This document shows, piece by piece, positions 1-5,558 of a stretch of 5,558 nt of DNA (position 1 is the first letter of the stretch; each line of letters opens with the position of its first letter). The stretch lies in NCBI GenBank assembly GCA_947505915.1, contig CANNNH010000117.1, positions 1 to 5,558 on the forward strand. The letters run 5' to 3'. The stretch is from Comamonadaceae bacterium. Its GTDB lineage: Bacteria; Pseudomonadota; Gammaproteobacteria; Burkholderiales; Burkholderiaceae. Position numbers and translations under genes: made by a program. The notes beneath the pieces are model-generated. The model saw nothing but the letters and a program-made list of their open reading frames with translations. It was not told the DNA's origin and ran no database searches.

Positions 1-768
1 AAAACTGTGGGTGGCTATGTAGCGCAGCAGCCAACGCACACAAGCCCAAGCGCTTAAAAACGAGAACACCAAGCCGACCACAAACATAGGAACATCCGCC
101 AGGCTGAGTAAAGCGCGCTCTTTGTAGAGGCTGTAAGCCCCTGCGCCTATCAGCGTGGGGATGGCCAAGTAAAAAGAAAAGTCGGTGGCCGCTTTACGGC
201 TCATACCTAACAACATGCCACCAATGATGGTGGCGCCGCTGCGACTGGTGCCTGGCACCATAGCCAAACATTGCACCAAGCCTACCTTCAAGGCGTCCCA
301 AGGCGTCATGCTTTCCACGTTGACGATGCGTACATGGTCGTCAGGGTGGCCTGCATGCAAAGGTTTGCGACCCCAACCTTCCACCCACAAAATAATGATG
401 CCCCCAATGATGAAGGTGGACGCCACCACGGTGGGCGTGAACAAATGCGCTTTGATGGCCTTGCCAAACAATAGGCCCAGCACCACAGCAGGCACAAAGG
501 CGATGAACACATTCATGGCAAAACGCCGCGCTAAGCGCTGCGTGGGCAGCGCAACGAGGGTGCTGGAAATTTTTTGCCAATAAACAATGATGACGGCCAA
601 GATGGCGCCGGTTTGGATGGCGATGTCAAAGACCTTGGCTTTCTCGTCGTCAAAGCCCAGCAAAGCACCCGCAAGGATGAGGTGGCCAGTGGACGAGATG
701 GGCAAAAACTCGGTCAGACCCTCCACGGTACCCATCACTGCGGCTTTCAAAAGTAACATGAAATCCAC
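1..768 (-). CDS. uppP: Undecaprenyl-diphosphatase UppP (BacA), C-terminus cut by window edge
   Basis: Integral inner-membrane enzyme that dephosphorylates undecaprenyl pyrophosphate to the monophosphate carrier used for peptidoglycan and other envelope polymers; overproduction gives bacitracin resistance (family knowledge). I translated the minus strand in full: 256 codons without a stop, running off the left edge. The family is usually about 270-280 residues, so roughly 20 are missing. The N-terminal signature [15 protein letters not shown] spans about residues 16-30, with Glu16, Glu20, Ser26 and His29 matching the catalytic acidic/Ser/His set. The second motif [13 protein letters not shown] starts near residue 172 and includes Arg176. 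Several hydrophobic spans fit a polytopic protein, and the visible end ([10 protein letters not shown]) fits the family C-terminus. The start is GTG at 768, because AAAGGA lies 6 nt upstream; ATG at 759 is the alternative. It is divergent from the DUF2306 gene. Identity is very secure. Confidence 0.96.
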   Translation of the reverse strand, partial: MDFMLLLKAAVMGTVEGLTEFLPISSTGHLILAGALLGFDDEKAKVFDIAIQTGAILAVIIVYWQKISSTLVALPTQRLARRFAMNVFIAFVPAVVLGLLFGKAIKAHLFTPTVVASTFIIGGIIILWVEGWGRKPLHAGHPDDHVRIVNVESMTPWDALKVGLVQCLAMVPGTSRSGATIIGGMLLGMSRKAATDFSFYLAIPTLIGAGAYSLYKERALLSLADVPMFVVGLVFSFLSAWACVRWLLRYIATHSF

Positions 769-774
769 GACGTA

Positions 775-780
775 TCCTTT
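775..780 (-). promoter_or_regulatory. Ribosome-binding site of uppP
   Basis: The minus strand reads AAAGGA, followed by 6 nt and then GTG at 768. This spacing favours the GTG start over the in-frame ATG at 759, which would lie 15 nt from the motif. Confidence 0.7.
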
Positions 781-796
781 TGATTAATTTGGGTTT

Positions 797-802
797 ATTC
801 TA
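797..802 (-). promoter_or_regulatory. Candidate -10 box of the uppP promoter
   Basis: The minus strand reads TAGAAT, 5 of 6 matches to TATAAT. Transcription would begin near position 790 and give a leader of about 22 nt before the GTG start. I see no good -35 hexamer at 16-18 nt spacing; TTGAAT (824-829 on the minus strand) is about 21 nt away, which is too far. This is a sequence match only. Confidence 0.35.
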
Positions 803-820
803 AACTCTCGTGAATCTTGA

Positions 821-826
821 TACATT
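821..826 (+). promoter_or_regulatory. Weak candidate extended -10 for the DUF2306 gene
   Basis: TACATT is preceded by TGA, forming an extended -10-like element (TGnTACATT, 4 of 6 to the hexamer). It would start transcription near 833, only about 5 nt before the ATG at 838. No Shine-Dalgarno sequence precedes that ATG, so a very short leader is plausible. The support is thin. Confidence 0.2.
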
Positions 827-837
827 CAAACCTCCCT

Positions 838-1251
838 ATGCAACTCACTCCCCTGATCGCCGTTCACATGACCACTGCCATTGGCGCAGTGGTGATCGGG
901 CCGTTTGCGCTATGGGCTCGCATGGGGTCTACGCAACGGCCTTGGCTGCACCGCGCAATGGGCTATGCCTACACCACCCTCATGCTGCTCGCGGCTACAA
1001 CTGCTTGCTTTATTCGTGATTTCAATTTACCCAATTTCCATGGCTTTACCGCCATCCATGTATTGATTCCGGTCACGCTGGTCAGCTTGTGGGTCGCTTT
1101 TCGCGCCATCGCTAAAAAAGACTTTGTTACCCACCGCATCACCATGCAGTCCCTGTATGTCGGCGCTTGTCTGATTGCTGGCGGTTTCACCCTGCTGCCC
1201 TCACGCTATTTGGGAAATTTGATTTGGCGTGAATGGCTTGGGTGGTTTTAG
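838..1251 (+). CDS. DUF2306-type small integral membrane protein
   Basis: A 137-residue, strongly hydrophobic protein with about four membrane segments (roughly residues 4-27, 41-60, 70-91 and 104-121) and no signal peptide. Polar histidine motifs sit at the segment ends: His10, LHR at 37-39 followed by GYAY, HGFTAIH at 68-74, and THR at 98-100. This pattern resembles the DUF2306 family of bacterial membrane proteins, whose function is unknown to me. The regularly placed histidines could bind a cofactor or metal, but that is inference. I chose ATG 838: an upstream TTG at 817 in frame is possible, but the region between overlaps promoter-like sequence and adds a non-hydrophobic stretch. No ribosome-binding site is evident for either start. 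It is divergent from uppP and lies 30 nt upstream of glnS in the same direction. The family call is from memory of the pattern. Confidence 0.8.
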   Translation: MQLTPLIAVHMTTAIGAVVIGPFALWARMGSTQRPWLHRAMGYAYTTLMLLAATTACFIRDFNLPNFHGFTAIHVLIPVTLVSLWVAFRAIAKKDFVTHRITMQSLYVGACLIAGGFTLLPSRYLGNLIWREWLGWF

Positions 1252-1269
1252 CAGCACATTTGTGCCCCC

Positions 1270-1275
1270 TAAAAT
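1270..1275 (+). promoter_or_regulatory. Candidate -10 box placing the glnS transcript start at its ATG
   Basis: TAAAAT (5 of 6 to TATAAT) begins exactly 12 nt before the glnS ATG. With standard -10 geometry (-12 to -7), +1 would be the A of ATG 1282, so a leaderless mRNA. The -35 region 17 nt upstream (TTTAGC at 1247-1252, overlapping the previous stop codon) matches only 3 of 6. No Shine-Dalgarno sequence precedes glnS, which fits but does not prove this. Confidence 0.35.
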
Positions 1276-1281
1276 CCCCGT

Positions 1282-3084
1282 ATGACCAAACCCGCCTCCC
1301 CTGCAACACCTGAAGAACAAAAAGTCAGCAACTTCCTGCGCCAGATCATCGAAAACGATTTGGACAAAGGCACTTATGCCAGTCGCCGTTGGGCGGGCAG
1401 CCCCGGTGACGCGGCGCACCACGCCAAGGGCGAGCCCGATACCGCCAAAATCCGTACCCGCTTTCCGCCCGAGCCCAATGGCTATTTGCACGTGGGCCAC
1501 GCCAAAAGCATTTGCATCAACTTCGGACTGGCCCAAGAGTACGGCGGCGTGTGCCACCTGCGCTTTGACGACACCAACCCCGAAAAAGAAGACGCCGAAT
1601 ACGTCAACGCCATCATCGACGCGGTGAAGTGGTTGGGCTTTAGCTGGAGCCAGCCGGGCAACGACAAGGCTTACCAAGCCAGCGACTATTTTGACTTCAT
1701 GTACCGCGCAGCCGAACATTTGATAGAAGCCGGCCACGCCTATGTGGACGAGCAAACGGCAGATGAGATGCGCAACAACCGAGGTGACTTTGGCAAGCCC
1801 GGTGTGAACAGCCCGTTTCGCAGCCGCACACCTGCCGAGAACCTGACCCGCTTTCGTGAGATGCGCGACGGCAAGCTCGCCGATGGTGCCGCCGTGCTGC
1901 GCGCCAAGATCGACATGGCCTCGCCCAACATCAATATGCGCGACCCGGCCATCTACCGCATCCGCCGCGCAACGCACCACCACACGGGTGACAAATGGTG
2001 TATCTACCCGATGTACACCTTTGCCCACCCGATTGAAGACGCGTTGGAGCAAATCACCCACAGCATTTGCACTTTGGAGTTTGAAGACCAGCGCCCGTTT
2101 TACGATTGGCTGATGGATCGCCTGTGCGAGTGCAAGTTGCTGGCCGCACCCAGCCCCAAACAATACGAATTTGCCCGTCTGAACCTCACCTACGTCATCA
2201 CCAGCAAACGCAAGTTGGCTCAACTGGTGAGTGAAGGCAAAGTCAGCGGTTGGGACGACCCGCGCATGCCCACCATCGTCGGCCTGCGCCGCCGCGGTTA
2301 CACACCCGAGAGCTTGCGCCTGTTTGCCGACCGCATTGGCGTGACAAAGAGCGACAGTTGGATTGACTACAGCACCTTAGAGGGCTGCTTGCGCGAGAGC
2401 CTAGAGAACACCGCACACCGCGCCATGGCGGTGCTAAACCCCATCAAACTGGTGCTCACCAATTGGGACGAAGCCTTTGGCGCTGGCCATTTAGAGCCCT
2501 GCACCTTGCCCGCTTTGCCCCACCCGCCCGAAGGACAGCCCGAACCCGCAGCGCGGCAATTCAACATTGGCAAAGAGGTGTGGATAGAGCGTGAAGATTT
2601 TGAAGAAGTGCCACCCAAGGGCTATAAGCGTTTGTCACCCGGCGCGGTGGTGCGCTTGAAAGGCGGCTTTGTGGTCGAGTGCGCTGGTTGCAGCAAAGAC
2701 GCCAACGGCGTGGTAACCGAAGTCCACGCCAAGGTGTTTCCTGACACCAAGAGCGGCACGGCGGGGTCTGACAGCGTCAAAGCCAAGGGTGTCATCACTT
2801 GGGTGGGCGTGGCCGATGGCGTCAAAGCCGAGGTGCGTTTGTACGACCGCTTGTTCAGCGACCCGCAGCCTGATGCGGGCGGCAAAGATTTCTTGGAAGC
2901 CCTCAACCCCGACAGCTTGCAAGTGGTTCAGGCCTATGTGGAACCTTCACTGCTGCAAGCTGCGCCAGACCAAAAATTTCAGTTTGAGCGGCTTGGCTAC
3001 TTTGTAACCGACCGTATGGATCATTCTTCTGAGCATCTGGTGTTCAACCGTGCGGTGGGGTTGAAAGATAACTGGGGCAAGTGA
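1282..3084 (+). CDS. glnS: Glutaminyl-tRNA synthetase (GlnRS)
   Basis: Cytoplasmic class I aminoacyl-tRNA synthetase that charges tRNA-Gln with glutamine using ATP. The 600-residue protein aligns by eye along its whole length with E. coli GlnRS (about 554 residues). Visible signatures are FPPEPNGYLHVGH at 61-73 (HIGH motif, His70-His73), RFDDTNP at 94-100, TLEFEDQRPFYDW around 264-276 with Asp269 at the place of E. coli Asp235 (a tRNA acceptor-stem contact), ITSKRKL at 306-312 (KMSKS-loop equivalent; E. coli has VMSKR), and WDDPRMPT shortly after. The C-terminal beta-barrel anticodon-binding part runs from about 380 to the end, including RLYDRLFSDP and FQFERLGYF. Extra length comes mainly from an insertion near residues 33-56, before the Rossmann fold, of a type I recall in Burkholderiales. 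ATG 1282 gives the expected N-terminus (NFLRQII). The gene starts 30 nt after the DUF2306 stop. Confidence 0.98.
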   Translation: MTKPASPATPEEQKVSNFLRQIIENDLDKGTYASRRWAGSPGDAAHHAKGEPDTAKIRTRFPPEPNGYLHVGHAKSICINFGLAQEYGGVCHLRFDDTNPEKEDAEYVNAIIDAVKWLGFSWSQPGNDKAYQASDYFDFMYRAAEHLIEAGHAYVDEQTADEMRNNRGDFGKPGVNSPFRSRTPAENLTRFREMRDGKLADGAAVLRAKIDMASPNINMRDPAIYRIRRATHHHTGDKWCIYPMYTFAHPIEDALEQITHSICTLEFEDQRPFYDWLMDRLCECKLLAAPSPKQYEFARLNLTYVITSKRKLAQLVSEGKVSGWDDPRMPTIVGLRRRGYTPESLRLFADRIGVTKSDSWIDYSTLEGCLRESLENTAHRAMAVLNPIKLVLTNWDEAFGAGHLEPCTLPALPHPPEGQPEPAARQFNIGKEVWIEREDFEEVPPKGYKRLSPGAVVRLKGGFVVECAGCSKDANGVVTEVHAKVFPDTKSGTAGSDSVKAKGVITWVGVADGVKAEVRLYDRLFSDPQPDAGGKDFLEALNPDSLQVVQAYVEPSLLQAAPDQKFQFERLGYFVTDRMDHSSEHLVFNRAVGLKDNWGK

Positions 3085-3088
3085 AGAC

Positions 3089-3370
3089 ATGGAAACCCAA
3101 CTCACCACCGCCTTGGACCAACTGCACCAAGCTTTAGAGCAATTGCGTGATGGGTCTTTACTGACCCGAGACTTTTGTCACCTGGCCAGAGCCCAAGATA
3201 TGTTGCTAAGCGCTTTGCCTGAGCGCTACCAAACGGTTTGGCTAGGCCTGATTGACAGGATGGAGTCCAGCGCCTTGTTCACCGAAGAGAGCTGCTCTTT
3301 CAGCCAAACCGAGTTGATAGATAGTCTGTCCATCTGGTTGGACAAGGCGCAGCGCTTGCTTGAGGCTTGA
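3089..3370 (+). CDS. Small helical protein of unknown function downstream of glnS
   Basis: I do not recognise this 93-residue protein. It starts 4 nt after the glnS stop, so it is probably co-transcribed and perhaps translated by reinitiation: the only purine-rich stretch upstream is GGGG at 3074-3077, 11 nt from the ATG, a poor ribosome-binding site. The sequence is acidic and leucine-rich. Residues 3-20 (leucines at 5, 9, 12, 16 and 19) look like an amphipathic or coiled-coil helix. Further likely helices lie at 28-42, 44-59 and 73-92, and two cysteines sit at 30 and 69. There is no signal peptide or membrane segment. It reads as a compact all-alpha cytoplasmic protein. The coding call rests on the tight junction, the uninterrupted frame and a sensible composition; function is unknown. 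Confidence 0.75.
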   Translation: METQLTTALDQLHQALEQLRDGSLLTRDFCHLARAQDMLLSALPERYQTVWLGLIDRMESSALFTEESCSFSQTELIDSLSIWLDKAQRLLEA

Positions 3371-3438
3371 GCTCAGTGGTCTGTGGAAAAAATTGATCAT
3401 CCAAATGATTTAAGCTAATTGACACCCAGACCCAATTC

Positions 3439-3442
3439 AGGA
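3439..3442 (+). promoter_or_regulatory. Ribosome-binding site deciding the SDR start
   Basis: AGGA lies 6 nt before ATG 3449. It favours this ATG over the in-frame TTG at 3419, which would add ten residues ahead of the usual SDR N-terminus. Confidence 0.65.
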
Positions 3443-3448
3443 AACCCC

Positions 3449-4222
3449 ATGAACACCAACGAACTCTTTTCCCTGCAAGGCCGCATCGCACTCGTGACTG
3501 GCGGCTCCCGCGGCATTGGTCGCATGATCGCCAAAGGCTTGCTGTGCCAAGGTGCGAAGGTCTACATCACGGCGCGTAAAGCAGCAGCTTGCGACGCCAC
3601 AGCGCAGGAACTTTCCGCTTTTGGTACATGTATCTCCATGCCCTTGGATGTCTCGCACAAAGAAGGTATTCAAGAACTGGTCAAGCACTTGAGTGAAAAA
3701 GAAAAACACTTGGATATTTTGGTCAACAACGCAGGTGCTGCTTGGGCAGCACCCTTCGATGAATTCCCTGAAAACGGCTGGGACAAAGTGGTGGACCTGA
3801 ACATGAAAACCCCCTTCTTCCTCACCCAAGCCTTGGCGCCCATGCTGCGCCAAGCCGCCAAAAAGCACATGGCCAAGGTCATCAACATCGCCTCTATCGA
3901 CGGCATCTCGGTCAATCCTTGGGAAACCTACTCTTACGCCGCCAGCAAAGCAGGTGTCATCCACCTGACCAAACGCATGTCTTTAGAGATGATCAAAGAC
4001 GGTATTTGCGTCAACGCCATCGCACCTGGTGCATTTGCTTCCGAGATGAACCGCGAAGCGCGGGACCACGGGGACGCCACCGCGCAATCCATTCCTGCAC
4101 GGCGTATCGGCAAAGACGAAGACATGGCCGCTGCAGCCATCTATTTGTCCAGCAACGCCAGCGACTATGTGGTGGGCCATACCTTGGTGGTAGACGGTGC
4201 GGTCACCTTGGCCAGAGGCTGA
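3449..4222 (+). CDS. Short-chain dehydrogenase/reductase, RhlG/FabG-like
   Basis: A 257-residue classical SDR: an NAD(P)-dependent oxidoreductase with a single Rossmann domain, cytoplasmic and usually tetrameric. The cofactor motif TGGSRGIG is at 17-24, with an Arg within the glycine loop (as in many NADPH users), NNAG at 93-96, the structural Asn in DLNMKT at 118, catalytic Ser149, and YxxxK as Tyr163-Lys167. The end (GHTLVVDGA) is the usual SDR tail, with DGA in place of the common DGG. The opening (FSLQGRIALVTGGSRGIG, then Met-Ile-Ala) and the NPWETYSYAASK region resemble Pseudomonas RhlG, a beta-ketoacyl reductase-like enzyme, more than housekeeping FabG; that is from memory and does not fix the substrate. 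A nitroreductase follows after 28 nt, suggesting a two-gene redox operon. Substrate is unknown; alternatives include a FabG-like ketoacyl reductase or a sugar/alcohol dehydrogenase. Confidence 0.93.
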   Translation: MNTNELFSLQGRIALVTGGSRGIGRMIAKGLLCQGAKVYITARKAAACDATAQELSAFGTCISMPLDVSHKEGIQELVKHLSEKEKHLDILVNNAGAAWAAPFDEFPENGWDKVVDLNMKTPFFLTQALAPMLRQAAKKHMAKVINIASIDGISVNPWETYSYAASKAGVIHLTKRMSLEMIKDGICVNAIAPGAFASEMNREARDHGDATAQSIPARRIGKDEDMAAAAIYLSSNASDYVVGHTLVVDGAVTLARG

Positions 4223-4238
4223 GGCGATAATCTCTTGT

Positions 4239-4244
4239 AAAGGA
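4239..4244 (+). promoter_or_regulatory. Ribosome-binding site deciding the nitroreductase start
   Basis: AAAGGA lies 6 nt before ATG 4251. An upstream in-frame start at 4197 would overlap the SDR gene and has no such site, so 4251 is preferred. Confidence 0.75.
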
Positions 4245-4250
4245 AATCCG

Positions 4251-4889
4251 ATGTCAACTCTTCTCGATAAAATGCAATGGCGCTATGCCGCCAAAAAAAT
4301 GGACGCCACCAAGGCTGTTTCCCAAGACAAAGTCAATCGCATCATTGAAGCCGCTCGCTTGGCCCCAACCTCCAGCGGCTTGCAGCCCTTTGAAGTCATC
4401 GTTGTTACCAACAAAGATATCCGCGTACAAATTCAAGCTGTAGCGAACAACCAAGCGCAAGTCACTGAAGGTTCACACCTGCTGGTGTTTGCCGCATGGG
4501 ATACCTACACCGCCGATCGAATCAACCACCACTTTGATTTAACTAACACAGAGCGTGGCGGCACCAACGAAGGCTGGGAGAACTACCGCCAAATGCTGTT
4601 GAAGAGCTATCCCTCGCGGGACGCACAGGTGAATTTTGAACACGCAGCTCGCCAAGCCTACATTGGCTTGGGCGCATCGCTGATTGCGGCCGCGTTTGAA
4701 GAAGTTGACAGCACACCCATGGAGGGCTTTGTCCCTAAGTCAGTCGATGAAATTTTGGGTCTGGGTGCCAAGGGCTTGCGCAGCGTTGCTCTGTTGCCAT
4801 TGGGCTACCGTGCAAAAGGACAAGATTGGTTAGAGAACTTGAAAAAAATCCGACGTCCTGTCAGCGAGTTTGTCACCGAAGTCAATTAA
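4251..4889 (+). CDS. NAD(P)H nitroreductase family protein, NfsB-like
   Basis: A 212-residue FMN-dependent flavoprotein of the oxygen-insensitive nitroreductase superfamily, expected to be a cytoplasmic homodimer that transfers hydride from NAD(P)H to nitro compounds, quinones or similar acceptors. E. coli NfsB is 217 residues and aligns by eye. The FMN-phosphate region RYAAKK is at 11-16 (NfsB has RHSTK), APTSSGLQPF at 38-47 is the second flavin-contact segment, EGF at 158-160 matches NfsB Glu165-Gly166, and a glycine-rich LGLGAKGLRSVALLPLGYR stretch forms the C-terminal flavin-side strand. It follows the SDR by 28 nt with its own strong ribosome-binding site. The physiological substrate cannot be read from sequence; family annotations range from nitroreductase to dihydropteridine reductase. 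No oddities or truncation are seen. Confidence 0.92.
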   Translation: MSTLLDKMQWRYAAKKMDATKAVSQDKVNRIIEAARLAPTSSGLQPFEVIVVTNKDIRVQIQAVANNQAQVTEGSHLLVFAAWDTYTADRINHHFDLTNTERGGTNEGWENYRQMLLKSYPSRDAQVNFEHAARQAYIGLGASLIAAAFEEVDSTPMEGFVPKSVDEILGLGAKGLRSVALLPLGYRAKGQDWLENLKKIRRPVSEFVTEVN

Positions 4890-4909
4890 GGCTTTGGCCT
4901 TTACATTTT
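4888..4909 (+). terminator. Weak hairpin-plus-T candidate after the nitroreductase
   Basis: AAGGC (4888-4892), loop TTTG, then GCCTT (4897-4901) form a 5-bp stem overlapping the TAA stop, followed by the T-rich TACATTTT. The stem is short and the T run is interrupted, so it may only attenuate. It separates the nitroreductase from the 47-aa gene. Confidence 0.3.
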
Positions 4910-4929
4910 CAATTCAGTCAAAAAACACA

Positions 4930-4935
4930 AAGGGG
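4930..4935 (+). promoter_or_regulatory. Ribosome-binding site of the 47-aa basic protein
   Basis: AAGGGG lies 6 nt before ATG 4942. This well-placed site is a main reason to accept the small gene as real. Confidence 0.6.
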
Positions 4936-4941
4936 TAGGTC

Positions 4942-5085
4942 ATGGCAAAAGGCGATCAAAAGAGCAACAAGATGTCTAAGAAACCCAAAAAGGACACCTC
5001 TCCCGCTAAACCCATTATTCCTGGTGACCGCCCTTCAGCGCCGGTTACCTTTGTGGCGCCCAGAGGCAAGCTGAAAAACAAATAA
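4942..5085 (+). CDS. 47-aa Lys/Pro-rich basic protein, function unknown
   Basis: I translated this short frame directly: 47 residues starting MAKGDQKSNKMSKKPKKDT and ending in RGKLKNK. About a quarter of the residues are lysine, with several prolines and no hydrophobic core until a short VTFVAP stretch near 36-41, so it is probably disordered. The N-terminal half resembles the short MAKGQ-RSN-KKPKK type hypothetical proteins that I recall from many proteobacteria; that resemblance is from memory. The charge suggests contact with RNA, DNA or ribosomes, and the TSPAKP segment recalls histone H1-like tails, but both are inference. A good ribosome-binding site, its position in a gap between genes, and a stop codon within the convergent inverted repeat support it as a gene. 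It lies 52 nt after the nitroreductase, possibly with its own promoter, which I could not identify. Confidence 0.72.
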   Translation: MAKGDQKSNKMSKKPKKDTSPAKPIIPGDRPSAPVTFVAPRGKLKNK

Positions 5086-5113
5086 GCCCGCCCCCGCCAA
5101 GGTGAGGCTTATT
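5081..5113. terminator. Inverted repeat shared by two convergent genes, probable bidirectional terminator
   Basis: AATAAGCC (5081-5088) and GGCTTATT (5106-5113) are perfect 8-bp arms with a 17-nt GC-rich loop. Both strands read AA-TAA-GCC at the arm, and each TAA is the stop of one gene: 5083-5085 for the 47-aa gene and 5109-5111 on the minus strand for the DUF1178 gene. On the minus strand the stem is followed by TTTGTTTTT, a good U tract; on the plus strand only TTATT ends the stem. Termination is therefore expected to be better for the DUF1178 transcript. Confidence 0.6.
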
Positions 5114-5558
5114 GAACAGGGCCTTTGATAGCCGCTGGCATGGGTAGGGGCATGACTTGAATGCCCTCCTCCAGCAAGGCGCTGGTTTCTTCGCGGGATA
5201 CTTGCCCTCGTATGGGTCGCTCGGGCGTTTCGCCGTAGTGCATTTTGCGAGCCTCTTCGGCAAATTGCCCGCCCACATCTTCGGTGTTGTTCAACACGTG
5301 CCGAACCATGTTCATCCATGCTTGTTGAGCTTCTACGGGCATCAAAGCAGCCGAGGAAGAAGTTGTGGTGGTCACCGCATTAGAGCTTGGCTCTTCAGAG
5401 TGTGAGTTGTCCGAGATCGATTGCGATGCCCCAGACAAATTCAGCCTTGGCGCACTCAACATTTTGGTGATTTGGTGGTCGCCGCAAAAAGGGCACTCCA
5501 CCAATAAACGGGCATTTTGCGACTGAAAATCGTCCTCAGACCCAAACCAGCCCTCAAA
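5109..5558 (-). CDS. DUF1178 family protein, N-terminus cut by window edge
   Basis: The minus-strand frame is open to the right edge, giving 149 visible residues; the family is usually about 150-165, so perhaps a dozen N-terminal residues (with the expected Cys/His motif) are missing. The visible part opens FEGWFGSEDDFQ, followed by a zinc-ribbon-like CPFCG at 22-26, then SAPRLNL. Residues 42-71 form a Ser/Thr-rich low-complexity linker. The C-terminal domain has the family hallmarks VGGQFAEEARKMHYGE, ERPIRGQ, and EEGIQVMPLP. The function of DUF1178 is unknown to me; the CxxC pair suggests metal binding (inference). A TTG at 5504 is an internal leucine, since the frame upstream carries conserved family sequence. 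It is convergent with the 47-aa gene, and its stop lies within the shared inverted repeat. Confidence 0.93.
   Translation of the reverse strand, partial: FEGWFGSEDDFQSQNARLLVECPFCGDHQITKMLSAPRLNLSGASQSISDNSHSEEPSSNAVTTTTSSSAALMPVEAQQAWMNMVRHVLNNTEDVGGQFAEEARKMHYGETPERPIRGQVSREETSALLEEGIQVMPLPMPAAIKGPVQ

Noticed and set aside
185..583. 132-codon plus-strand frame at the left end
   Set aside because: It is antisense to uppP, whose catalytic motifs are intact on the minus strand; the plus-strand translation has no family features.
1201..2223. 340-codon open frame on the minus strand opposite glnS
   Set aside because: It lies wholly antisense to the securely identified glnS (and the end of the DUF2306 gene), its translation is low-complexity Val/Gly/Ala-rich with no recognisable domain, and such frames are expected opposite GC-biased coding sequence.
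3396..3409. Inverted repeat ATCAT-CCAA-ATGAT in the gap before the SDR
   Set aside because: Five-bp AT-rich arms in an AT-rich gap are expected by chance, and there is no T run to make it a terminator.
3419..3424. Perfect TTGACA -35 hexamer upstream of the SDR
   Set aside because: No -10-like hexamer exists 16-18 nt downstream (the region is GGAAACCCC), and transcription would start inside or after the ATG.
3437..3964. 175-codon minus-strand frame opposite the SDR
   Set aside because: It is a shadow of the SDR coding sequence; Cys/Phe/Gly-rich without any motif, and no ribosome-binding site was seen.
5157..5405. 82-codon plus-strand frame at the right end
   Set aside because: It is antisense to the DUF1178 gene, which carries clear family motifs.

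Overview
The window looks like ordinary chromosomal DNA of a betaproteobacterium, most likely a Comamonadaceae (Limnohabitans/Rhodoferax-like) member of the Burkholderiales. This rests on moderate GC, dense gene packing, a GlnRS with a 20-odd-residue N-terminal insertion of the kind I recall from Burkholderiales, and DUF1178 and DUF2306 genes of the type common there. The genus is inferred from remembered family resemblance, not from a search. I see no mobile element, CRISPR array, tRNA, rRNA or phage gene.

Layout. (1) Positions 1-768, minus strand: uppP, undecaprenyl-diphosphatase, cut by the left edge near its C-terminus. (2) Positions 769-837: a short divergent promoter region. (3) Positions 838-1251, plus: a DUF2306-type membrane protein. 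(4) Positions 1282-3084, plus: glnS, glutaminyl-tRNA synthetase, with a -10-like TAAAAT spaced so that its mRNA could begin at the ATG. (5) Positions 3089-3370, plus: an unrecognised 93-aa helical protein 4 nt behind glnS. (6) Positions 3449-4222, plus: a short-chain dehydrogenase/reductase resembling RhlG/FabG. (7) Positions 4251-4889, plus: an NfsB-type FMN nitroreductase, 28 nt downstream and probably co-transcribed with the SDR. (8) Positions 4942-5085, plus: a 47-aa Lys/Pro-rich basic protein with a good ribosome-binding site. (9) Positions 5109-5558, minus: a DUF1178 protein cut by the right edge and convergent with (8). The two convergent genes share an inverted repeat that holds both stop codons.

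The genes serve mostly separate housekeeping roles: lipid-carrier recycling for the cell wall (uppP), translation (glnS) and redox chemistry (SDR plus nitroreductase). Two proteins belong to uncharacterised families (DUF2306, DUF1178), and two small proteins have no function I can assign. I found no convincing new multi-gene system. The points most worth checking are the symmetric convergent terminator, the possible leaderless start of glnS, and the two small proteins.
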